This document shows, piece by piece, positions 1 through 5,251 of a stretch of 6,332 nucleotides of DNA; positions within the stretch are counted from its first letter, which is position 1, and each line of letters opens with the position of its first letter. The notes below the pieces were generated by a model. The model did no database searches. It saw nothing but the letters and a program-made list of their open reading frames with translations, and was not told the origin of the DNA. Both the position numbers and the translations under genes were made by a program. This DNA comes from Parachlamydiaceae bacterium (GTDB taxonomy: Bacteria; Chlamydiota; Chlamydiia; Chlamydiales; Parachlamydiaceae), in NCBI GenBank assembly GCA_013698165.1, contig JACCVN010000412.1:1-6332 (forward strand), given 5' to 3'.

Positions 1-43
1 ATTTAAAACGGCCCTGTATTGTACAATACAGGGCCTTTTAAAT
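1..43. terminator. Long hairpin terminator, possibly bidirectional
   Basis: Bases 10-22 (GGCCCTGTATTGT) are the exact reverse complement of 23-35, and bases 1-8 (ATTTAAAA) are the exact reverse complement of 36-43 (TTTTAAAT). The only unpaired base is C9, so the whole segment is a 21-bp stem with one bulge and a loop of minimal size. A GC-rich core followed by a T run on the right, and preceded by an A run on the left, is the layout of an intrinsic terminator that could work on either strand. It most likely ends a gene lying left of the window. The stem may extend beyond base 1, which I cannot see. Confidence 0.8.
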
Positions 44-135
44 GAGCTCAACCAGGGGGGCTTTTGGCGCAGCCGAGATTTCTCAGATTCAGATGTTGAG
101 TAGATCTCAATTCCAGAATAGAAATTAGGAAAATA
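44..135 (+). promoter_or_regulatory. Leader and presumed promoter region of the PiT permease gene
   Basis: This stretch lies between the hairpin terminator and the PiT start codon, so the promoter of the PiT gene should be here, but no good -35/-10 pair with a usable leader is visible. The ribosome binding site AGGA (127-130) lies 5 bases before ATG 136. Two small inverted repeats are present: GAGA-TT-TCTC at 75-84, and TTGAG-N5-CTCAA at 96-110. The second could be an operator, but this is only a pattern. Confidence 0.4.
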
Positions 136-1563
136 ATGCCTGTTGATACGATTTTGTTAGTTCTTGTCCTACTTGCCGGACTCTATATGGCTTGGAATAT
201 TGGTGCCAATGATGTTGCTAACGCAATGGGCACTTCCGTAGGATCTGGCGCTTTAACCTTGCGCCGAGCTGTTGTTGTCGCGGCTTTTTTAGAGTTTGGT
301 GGGGCTTTTTTATTTGGTTCACATGTTTCCGAAACTGTTCAAACCGGAATCCTTGATATCTCTACCTTTGCATCAGAACCGCGGGTGCTCGTTTATGGAA
401 TGTTAGCTTCACTGATCTCCGCAGGTGTTTGGTTGCAGATTGCCTCCTATTATGGATGGCCCGTTTCAACGACACATACTATTGTGGGTGCTATTGTTGG
501 ATTTGGAGTTGTCTCCGGTGGAATGGATGCAATTCAATGGGAAAATGTCTTTTTAATTGTTTCCAGCTGGTTGATCTCTCCTCTTAGCGGCGCGATCATG
601 TCCTTTCTGATTTTTACATTCTTACGCAAATCGATTTTTTATGCTCCAGACCCCCTGGCTGCAGCTAAAAGGATGACCCCTATCATTGTTTTCGGAGTGG
701 TTCTCGTCTTAATGCAAGTGGTTATCTTTAGCGGGCTAAATAATCTGAACTTAGATTTATCTTCTCTAGAAATCATTCTTTGGAGCGTGTCTATTGCTGC
801 GCTTTGTTCGCTGACGAGTTGGTTTCTGGTCAAACGAGTCACGGGCAAAGTCAGAAGCGAAAAAACCGGCACTGTCACTGACGTAAAAGTTCTTGCTGAT
901 ATTGAAAAAGCTAAGCGCAATTTGATTGTTGCCAATAGAAGCATGGATGGCGAGGCGCAGTATCGTATGTCGATGATCCTTGATGAGATTGATAGTCTGA
1001 AACGTTCTCTCAATAAAGTTAAAGTTGAAGGTTTGGAGTTAAGCAGCTCAGAATATGCGCCGGTAGAAAAAGTTTTTGGTTATTTGCAAATTATCAGTGC
1101 TTGCTTAATGGCTTTTGCCCATGGTGCCAATGATGTTGCCAATGCTATTGGGCCTCTAGCAGCTGCTTTGGCTGTATTAAAAACGGGTGTGATCACTCCC
1201 TACGCAACGATTCCTACTTGGGTGTTGGCCCTCGGTGGATTTGGAATCGTCGTTGGATTGGCTACATGGGGCTGGCGTGTGATTGAAACAATTGGTAAAA
1301 AAATTACCGAGTTAACGCCTACTCGCGGTTTCGCCGCAGAATTTGGGGCAGCAACTACTATTGTTATTGCATCACGATTAGGAATGCCCGTCTCAACAAC
1401 TCATACGCTTGTAGGATCTGTTCTTGGCGTAGGCATGGCGAGGGGGATCGAAGCTCTGAACTTGGCAATGACCCGTGATATATTTATCTCTTGGCTGATT
1501 ACTGTTCCTGCTGGAGCTATTGTATCGATACTTTTCTTCAACCTCTTTCTGCTGATATTTTAG
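136..1563 (+). CDS. pit: PiT-family inorganic phosphate permease
   Basis: This is an inner-membrane transporter of the PiT (PF01384, PHO4) family, which moves inorganic phosphate using an H+ or Na+ gradient. The 475 residues show the family's two homologous halves. Each half carries the signature GANDVANA (residues 23-30 and 330-337) and a PVSTTHT motif (109-115 and 418-424). The halves are rich in hydrophobic membrane segments. They are separated by a charged, probably cytoplasmic loop at about residues 235-310 with many Lys, Arg and Glu. Length fits bacterial PiT proteins and both ends look complete. The start is supported by AGGA 5 bases upstream of ATG. A gene for a PhoU-like DUF47 partner often sits beside pit in bacteria, but none is visible here and a terminator closes the upstream side. 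A small secreted protein gene follows after 11 bases. The ion used and substrate selectivity (phosphate versus sulfate or metal-phosphate) cannot be read from the sequence. Confidence 0.95.
   Translation: MPVDTILLVLVLLAGLYMAWNIGANDVANAMGTSVGSGALTLRRAVVVAAFLEFGGAFLFGSHVSETVQTGILDISTFASEPRVLVYGMLASLISAGVWLQIASYYGWPVSTTHTIVGAIVGFGVVSGGMDAIQWENVFLIVSSWLISPLSGAIMSFLIFTFLRKSIFYAPDPLAAAKRMTPIIVFGVVLVLMQVVIFSGLNNLNLDLSSLEIILWSVSIAALCSLTSWFLVKRVTGKVRSEKTGTVTDVKVLADIEKAKRNLIVANRSMDGEAQYRMSMILDEIDSLKRSLNKVKVEGLELSSSEYAPVEKVFGYLQIISACLMAFAHGANDVANAIGPLAAALAVLKTGVITPYATIPTWVLALGGFGIVVGLATWGWRVIETIGKKITELTPTRGFAAEFGAATTIVIASRLGMPVSTTHTLVGSVLGVGMARGIEALNLAMTRDIFISWLITVPAGAIVSILFFNLFLLIF
201..218 (+). repeat. 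18-bp direct repeat, copy 1 (PiT signature)
   Basis: The 18 bases TGGTGCCAATGATGTTGC occur here and again, unchanged, at 1122-1139. Both copies encode the core of the PiT signature GANDVANA. The identity includes third codon positions. This copy lies in the N-terminal half of the permease. Confidence 0.8.
1122..1139 (+). repeat. 18-bp direct repeat, copy 2 (PiT signature)
   Basis: This is the second exact copy of the 18-base sequence at 201-218, in the C-terminal half of the permease. Identity ends directly after it (C at 1140 versus T at 219), so it is a short island within two otherwise diverged halves. Confidence 0.8.
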
Positions 1564-1574
1564 AAGGATCATAA

Positions 1575-2078
1575 ATGTCTTTTTCAATCAGATGTTTCAT
1601 TTTATCTGCTCTTCTTCCTTTATTCGTTCAGGCTTCTAATTTGGATTCTCGGAATGAAAATCCAATTACCGCCGACATCGTTCTTTCCCAAGAAGGGGCA
1701 CCAAGGGATAAACAGATGAAATTTCAGCCGGTTTTTCCAGTAAAGATTACTTCAACCATTAGTAATCACAGTTCTGTATCGTCAAAACCGACGAAACTAT
1801 TAGTGCGGTACGCCTATCCACAGCCTTATCACAATTCAACTGGTAGCCTTATATTTGAAACTGAAGCTGTCGATATTCCCGTATTACAACCGGGAGAAGA
1901 AAAAAATGTTCAGTTCGCAAAAGGTCATCAACTCCCAACCATTTCCGATTTTGTTCTGAATGATTGGGCGATGCGCCAATATCAGGCCATAACTGTTACA
2001 GATGGAAAAGAGATCGTTGTTGGAACGCTTGCCCTGACATATTCGGCTTATTATTACCCGATTAAGGCTCGCGATTAG
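1575..2078 (+). CDS. Small exported protein of unknown function, possible Ig-like fold
   Basis: I do not recognise this 167-residue protein. Residues 1-20 look like a Sec signal peptide: a short start with Arg6, a hydrophobic core and a probable cleavage site after VQA (18-20). No lipobox cysteine is present, so it should be a soluble periplasmic or secreted protein. The mature part is rich in alternating polar/hydrophobic stretches typical of beta strands (for example VKITSTIS at 56-63 and KLLVRYAYP at 74-82). These are followed by a LQPGEEKNVQF segment (104-114) resembling the 'L.PGE' turn of CARDB/immunoglobulin-like bacterial domains. That fold assignment is inference. A ribosome binding site (AAGGAT, 1564-1569) lies 5 bases before ATG, directly after the pit stop codon, so the two genes are probably co-transcribed. 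Its last 17 bases overlap the convergent dedA gene. The length and codon pattern look like a real gene, not noise. Confidence 0.8.
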   Translation: MSFSIRCFILSALLPLFVQASNLDSRNENPITADIVLSQEGAPRDKQMKFQPVFPVKITSTISNHSSVSSKPTKLLVRYAYPQPYHNSTGSLIFETEAVDIPVLQPGEEKNVQFAKGHQLPTISDFVLNDWAMRQYQAITVTDGKEIVVGTLALTYSAYYYPIKARD

Positions 2079-2676
2079 AATTTTTCTTTCTGACTTTAAA
2101 ATAGATGAATAGCCCAATTGCTACCAAGGCTGCGGATAAAATTAATTCAATATTGCTTTCAACAAGTTCAATAGCTTCGCGATGGTAATTTCCAAAGAAA
2201 TAGCCGATCGATAGAAATGTCATCACCCAAAATAGAGCTCCGGTATAGGCAAAAAGAGCAAAATTATGGTATTCCAAAGTACTAACTCCAGCGAATATCC
2301 CGGTAAAATGCCGTACGCCGGGAATAAAATATCCGATAAATAAAAACCATTTCCCATAGCGTTCAAACCAGTTGTGCGCAATTGTCATTTTGTTTTCACC
2401 AATCCCTACATATCCACCATATTTCTTGATCACATAAAGCCCTCCGGTACTTCCGATCAGGTAGCTGACAGTAATTCCGGTGATGCTTCCAAGATACGCA
2501 GAAATAATTGTGGGAGCCCATGAAAAAGTCCCTTCACAGATTAGTACCCCGCTAAAGATCAGCAGGGTTTCTTCAGGTACTGGCAGAGCGATGATCCCCA
2601 AAGCCAAAAGTCCAAAAAGCGCAAAACTGCCGTAGTGCAGCAGCCAGTGATTTATTATGTCAGGTAAAATATCCAT
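2062..2676 (-). CDS. DedA-family inner-membrane protein (VTT domain)
   Basis: DedA (SNARE-associated/VTT, PF09335) proteins are polytopic membrane proteins. Some members have been shown to flip undecaprenyl phosphate or phospholipids across the inner membrane. At 204 residues this one has the usual family length. Visible family marks are the conserved acidic PVPEE (32-36) after the first hydrophobic segment, then GYFIPGVRHFTGIFAG (115-130) with the conserved Arg122, then a hydrophobic FWVMTFLSIGYFFG stretch (149-162) and a last membrane helix (about 177-194) followed by a basic tail. The GYFIPGVR form, with Tyr where other members have Arg, resembles DedA paralogues of Firmicutes type. No Shine-Dalgarno-like sequence precedes the ATG (the upstream bases read GAATTCTTCCT). 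An in-frame TGA at 2701-2703 leaves no better ATG, GTG or TTG start upstream. The gene stands alone on this strand and overlaps the convergent neighbour by 17 bp. The exact substrate is unknown. Confidence 0.92.
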   Translation of the reverse strand: MDILPDIINHWLLHYGSFALFGLLALGIIALPVPEETLLIFSGVLICEGTFSWAPTIISAYLGSITGITVSYLIGSTGGLYVIKKYGGYVGIGENKMTIAHNWFERYGKWFLFIGYFIPGVRHFTGIFAGVSTLEYHNFALFAYTGALFWVMTFLSIGYFFGNYHREAIELVESNIELILSAALVAIGLFIYFKVRKKNSNREP

Positions 2677-2796
2677 AGGAAGAATTCTAAATGATTTTGT
2701 TCAGAATTACCAGCATATAGTTTAAGATGGATGTCCCATAGCCGTTCAAAGATTAGAAGCCCTTTCATATCAAAAGAGTCGAAAGAACCGGCTGAC

Positions 2797-2811
2797 TTGA
2801 AATTTGTTCAA
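2797..2811. repeat. Inverted repeat TTGAA-N5-TTCAA
   Basis: The arms 2797-2801 and 2807-2811 are perfect reverse complements around a 5-base centre. The spacing and bases resemble the dyad at 96-110 upstream of the PiT gene (TTGAG-N5-CTCAA). It may be a protein-binding site, or may be chance in AT-rich DNA. Confidence 0.3.
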
Positions 2812-2915
2812 TACTGGGCAATGTAGGTAAAAAAAATAAGTTTCATCATGAAGTCGGCGCCATTAATGATTTTCAAATTTATTTATAAAGTCGCAGGCTT
2901 TCCTGAGGTTTTCCC

Positions 2916-2944
2916 TTGAAAAATAAGGCTTTACAGCTTATATT
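2916..2944 (+). promoter_or_regulatory. Predicted sigma70-type (chlamydial sigma66) promoter of the tpiA operon
   Basis: A -35 box TTGAAA (2916-2921; 5 of 6 matches to TTGACA) and a -10 box TATATT (2939-2944; 5 of 6 matches to TATAAT) are separated by exactly 17 bases. Transcription would begin near 2950-2952, giving a leader of about 20 bases that contains the tpiA ribosome binding site. An ATAAG/CTTAT dyad (2923-2941) runs through the spacer into the -10 box. Geometry is excellent, but function is inferred. Confidence 0.7.
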
Positions 2945-2960
2945 CAAGGATCTCTAAGTG

Positions 2961-2966
2961 AGGGAG
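2961..2966 (+). promoter_or_regulatory. Ribosome binding site of tpiA
   Basis: AGGGAG lies 5 bases before ATG 2972. It decides in favour of this start over the internal Met7 codon at 2990, which has only an A-rich run ahead of it. Confidence 0.8.
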
Positions 2967-2971
2967 TTCTG

Positions 2972-3775
2972 ATGACTTTTAAGAAAAAAATGGTTGTTGG
3001 CAATTGGAAGATGAATAAGACAATTGCTGAAACCCAACAATTTATTGCGGAGTTGTCCGAAGCAATAAAGGGCAATTGCCATGCCATTTTTTTAGCGGTG
3101 CCTTTCACTGATTTGGTCCCGGCTGTAGCTTCCGCAAAAGGCACGAATTTTGTCATCGGTGCACAGAATATTAATGAGCATCCCTCAGGGGCATATACTG
3201 GAGAGATCTCTGCATCGATGGTCAAGGAAGCGGGAGCGAAGTTCGTGATCTTAGGACACTCGGAAAGGCGTCAATTTTTTCATGAAACTAATAGTGTTAT
3301 CCATGCCAAAATCAAACAGGCGCTTGCCCATAAGTTGCAGCCTATTGTTTGTATTGGTGAGACTTTAGAGCAGCGAAAGGAAAATGAGACCGAGGCTGTT
3401 TTAGTAGAACAGATTAAAAGTGCCTTTGAAGGCATCCCTGTAAATGATTTTGTTGAGATCATCATAGCTTATGAACCGGTTTGGGCTATAGGTACCGGCC
3501 TTGTTGCCACCATCGATGTTATCTCTTCTGTGCATGCTTTTTGCAGACAACAAGTTGCTTATCTGCTTGGCCATGAAGCAGGGAAAAGGCTAAAAATTTT
3601 ATATGGCGGATCTGTAAATGATAGCAATGCCAGCCAAGTCCTCAAGAACGAAAATGTTGATGGTGTTCTTGTTGGCTCAGCTTCTTTGACGGTCGAATCA
3701 TTTTCGAAGACCCTGTCCCATTCGACACAACCTCTGAACACGCAGCCGCAAAATAGTTGCCGCTGCACATCATAA
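2972..3775 (+). CDS. tpiA: Triosephosphate isomerase
   Basis: TpiA interconverts dihydroxyacetone phosphate and glyceraldehyde 3-phosphate in the cytoplasm, linking the two arms of glycolysis. All catalytic residues are visible: Asn11 and Lys13 in GNWKMN (10-15), His96 in ILGHSERR (93-100), and Glu168 in AYEPVWAIGTG (166-176), followed by flexible loop 6. The phosphate-binding YGGSV (211-215) is normal. The second phosphate loop reads GVLVGSASL (231-239), with Ser236 where nearly all family members have Gly (VGGASL). The protein is 267 residues, about 12-17 longer than the usual 250-255. The extra part is a polar tail (about 250-267, ending NSCRCTS) unlike the family. The reading frame agrees with the family up to about residue 248, so the tail may be a real extension or a late frame change. 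The gene leads a tight run with secG, an rRNA methyltransferase gene and waaA. Confidence 0.96.
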   Translation: MTFKKKMVVGNWKMNKTIAETQQFIAELSEAIKGNCHAIFLAVPFTDLVPAVASAKGTNFVIGAQNINEHPSGAYTGEISASMVKEAGAKFVILGHSERRQFFHETNSVIHAKIKQALAHKLQPIVCIGETLEQRKENETEAVLVEQIKSAFEGIPVNDFVEIIIAYEPVWAIGTGLVATIDVISSVHAFCRQQVAYLLGHEAGKRLKILYGGSVNDSNASQVLKNENVDGVLVGSASLTVESFSKTLSHSTQPLNTQPQNSCRCTS

Positions 3776-3785
3776 GGAATTATCT

Positions 3786-4079
3786 ATGATCACATTTGTT
3801 TATTTCTTGGCAATCGCGCTCTTTCTTTTCTTGTGTGTTTTACTTTGTGGAACGATCCTTATTCAAGAGAGTAAAAGTTCAGGACTCGGAGCCTCTTTTG
3901 GGGGTGATTCATCCGATTCTGTTTTTGGTACATCAACAGCAGATGTTTTAAAACGCTTTACAGGATGGCTGGGCTTGGCCTTTATCATCTCTTGCGTGCT
4001 TTTGTCTCTTTGGACAGCCTCTATGGCTCACTCACAGGCAGGGTCAAACCAACCCTTTCCAGTAGAAGAGATTGAATAA
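3786..4079 (+). CDS. secG: Preprotein translocase subunit SecG
   Basis: SecG is the small accessory subunit of the SecYEG channel in the inner membrane and helps SecA-driven protein export. The 97 residues have the family layout: first membrane helix (about 3-25), the conserved cytoplasmic linker beginning IQESKSSGLGASFGG (26-40), the GTSTADVLKRFTGWLG segment (48-63), the second membrane helix (about 61-80) and a short acidic tail. The ribosome binding site AAGGA (3774-3778) overlaps the tpiA stop codon and lies 7 bases before ATG. This tight spacing supports co-transcription, and tpiA-secG adjacency is common in bacteria. Nothing needed for function looks missing. Confidence 0.93.
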   Translation: MITFVYFLAIALFLFLCVLLCGTILIQESKSSGLGASFGGDSSDSVFGTSTADVLKRFTGWLGLAFIISCVLLSLWTASMAHSQAGSNQPFPVEEIE

Positions 4080-4081
4080 GT

Positions 4082-5251
4082 TTGGATACTTCTGTCATTT
4101 TAAAGCCGGGCAAAGAGAAACCTCTCTTGCACCGGCATCATTGGATTTTCTCCGGAGCCGTTGACCGTTTTCCTTCCTTTACAGATGGGGATCTTTTACC
4201 GGTGTGCAGCCATGATGGCCGCCACCTAGGTTCAGGCTATTTTAATCGTAAAAGCGGCATCGTCGGCAGGATGTTATCTTTTGATTCCACACTTCCTCTT
4301 GAAGCACTTGAAAATTCTTTAGCGAAAGCTCTTGAATATCGAAAAGATCTATTTGTTAACTCAGAAACAAATGTGTATAGGCTTATCAATGGAGAAGGTG
4401 ATGGCCTTCCAGGGCTTATCATCGATCGCTACAACGATCTGCTTGTATTGCAAGTTTCAACTCTTGGCATCGATAAGCTAAAACCATTTATCGTGAAATG
4501 GCTGCTGAAACATCTGCAACCGAAATCTATCTATGAAAGATCTCATTTACCATCTCGTAAAGAAGAGGGTTTAAAAGAATTTTCAGGGTTTCTGTATGGT
4601 AAAGAAATTCCTATTGTCGAAGTTCAAGAAAATGGCATCCGATACACTATCGATTTGATCAAAGGGCAAAAAACCGGCTTTTTTTGCGATCATCGCGAGA
4701 TGCGCAAAATGATCGGACAGATGTCAAAAGGAAAAAGAGTGCTCAATTGCTTTGCTTATTCCGGAGGGTTCACATTAGCGGCAATGGCTGGCGGAGCTAA
4801 GCATGTGGATACAGTTGAAATTTCAGCGTCAGCTCTTGAGCAGGCAAAAGAGAATGTGCAGTTAAATGGTTATCCTCTCATTCCTGAATCATTTTTTCAG
4901 TCGGATGTTTTTGAGTTTTTAAGGGATAAACCTTTAGATTATGACATTGTCATTTTAGATCCACCCGCATTTGCTAAAAGGCAGAAAGATATCATAGCGG
5001 CTTGCCGTGGATACAAAGAGATAAATCGTGTTGCCATGCAAAAAATGCCGCCGGGCAGTTGGCTATTGACTTGCTCTTGTTCTTACCATGTTGATGAAGC
5101 TCTTTTCCAAAAAGTTCTTTTTCAGTCGGCTGTTGAAGCAGGCCGAAAGGTGCGAATTGTGCAAAAGCATATTCTAGCTGCCGATCATCCTATTAATCTT
5201 TGCCACCCTGAAAGCGATTATTTGAAAAGCTTTCTATTATATCTAGAATGA
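4082..5251 (+). CDS. rlmI: RlmI-like class I rRNA large-subunit methyltransferase (m5C type)
   Basis: The protein matches the RlmI/YccW family, whose E. coli member makes 5-methylcytosine at position 1962 of 23S rRNA using S-adenosylmethionine. Its 389 residues fit the E. coli length (396). Domains in order are an N-terminal PUA-like RNA-binding domain (about 1-75, with HHWIFSGAV at 19-27), a central domain (about 76-185), and a Rossmann methyltransferase domain. The last shows KGQKTGFFCDHREMR (194-208), SAM motif I NCFAYSGGF (222-230), acidic VEIS (245-248), DPPAFAK (293-299) and TCSCSYHV (330-337). A cysteine of the last motif is the likely catalytic nucleophile. The start is TTG at 4082, two bases after the secG stop. 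An in-frame TGA at 4073-4075 leaves only ATA or TTG as possible starts, and the protein aligns with the family from residue 4, so TTG is well supported. A weak AGAAGAG (4064-4070) lies 11 bases upstream. Specificity for C1962 is inferred from family only. Confidence 0.88.
   Translation: MDTSVILKPGKEKPLLHRHHWIFSGAVDRFPSFTDGDLLPVCSHDGRHLGSGYFNRKSGIVGRMLSFDSTLPLEALENSLAKALEYRKDLFVNSETNVYRLINGEGDGLPGLIIDRYNDLLVLQVSTLGIDKLKPFIVKWLLKHLQPKSIYERSHLPSRKEEGLKEFSGFLYGKEIPIVEVQENGIRYTIDLIKGQKTGFFCDHREMRKMIGQMSKGKRVLNCFAYSGGFTLAAMAGGAKHVDTVEISASALEQAKENVQLNGYPLIPESFFQSDVFEFLRDKPLDYDIVILDPPAFAKRQKDIIAACRGYKEINRVAMQKMPPGSWLLTCSCSYHVDEALFQKVLFQSAVEAGRKVRIVQKHILAADHPINLCHPESDYLKSFLLYLE

Larger units (their letters stand above)
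2677..2971. other. Divergent intergenic region between dedA-like gene and tpiA
   Basis: These 295 bases hold no credible gene; stop codons are frequent in all frames. The right end contains the tpiA promoter and ribosome binding site. On the left side a TATATG hexamer on the minus strand (complement of 2713-2718) could serve as a -10 for the dedA-like gene, but no well-spaced -35 accompanies it. Small dyads are seen: TTGAA-N5-TTCAA (2797-2811), TTCAT-C-ATGAA (2841-2851), and ATAAG-N9-CTTAT (2923-2941). No RNA gene or riboswitch could be recognised. Confidence 0.6.

Noticed and set aside
96..124. Possible promoter TTGAGT-17-TAGAAA before the PiT gene
   Set aside because: Transcription would start around base 131, after the AGGA ribosome binding site at 127-130, so the message would lack it. 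The match to consensus is also only moderate.
639..1013. Minus-strand open frame of 124 codons inside pit
   Set aside because: It lies wholly within the well-supported PiT gene, has no ribosome binding site or family likeness, and is a shadow of that gene.
2923..2941. ATAAG-N9-CTTAT dyad as a definite operator of the tpiA promoter
   Set aside because: Five-base arms in AT-rich DNA arise often by chance and overlap the promoter elements themselves; noted but not called as an operator.
2944..3225. Minus-strand open frame spanning the tpiA promoter and 5' end
   Set aside because: It is antisense to conserved TpiA residues, has no supporting start signals and encodes nothing recognisable.
3559..3768. 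Minus-strand open frame within the 3' end of tpiA
   Set aside because: It is covered by the TpiA coding frame with conserved YGGSV and VGSASL motifs, and shows no likeness to any family.
3715..3775. Frameshift near the end of tpiA explaining its odd tail
   Set aside because: The neighbouring frame from about 3704 gives FEDPVPFDTTSEHAAAK and then a stop, which is no closer to a normal TpiA C-terminus. The secG ribosome binding site fits the annotated stop, so a frameshift is not shown.
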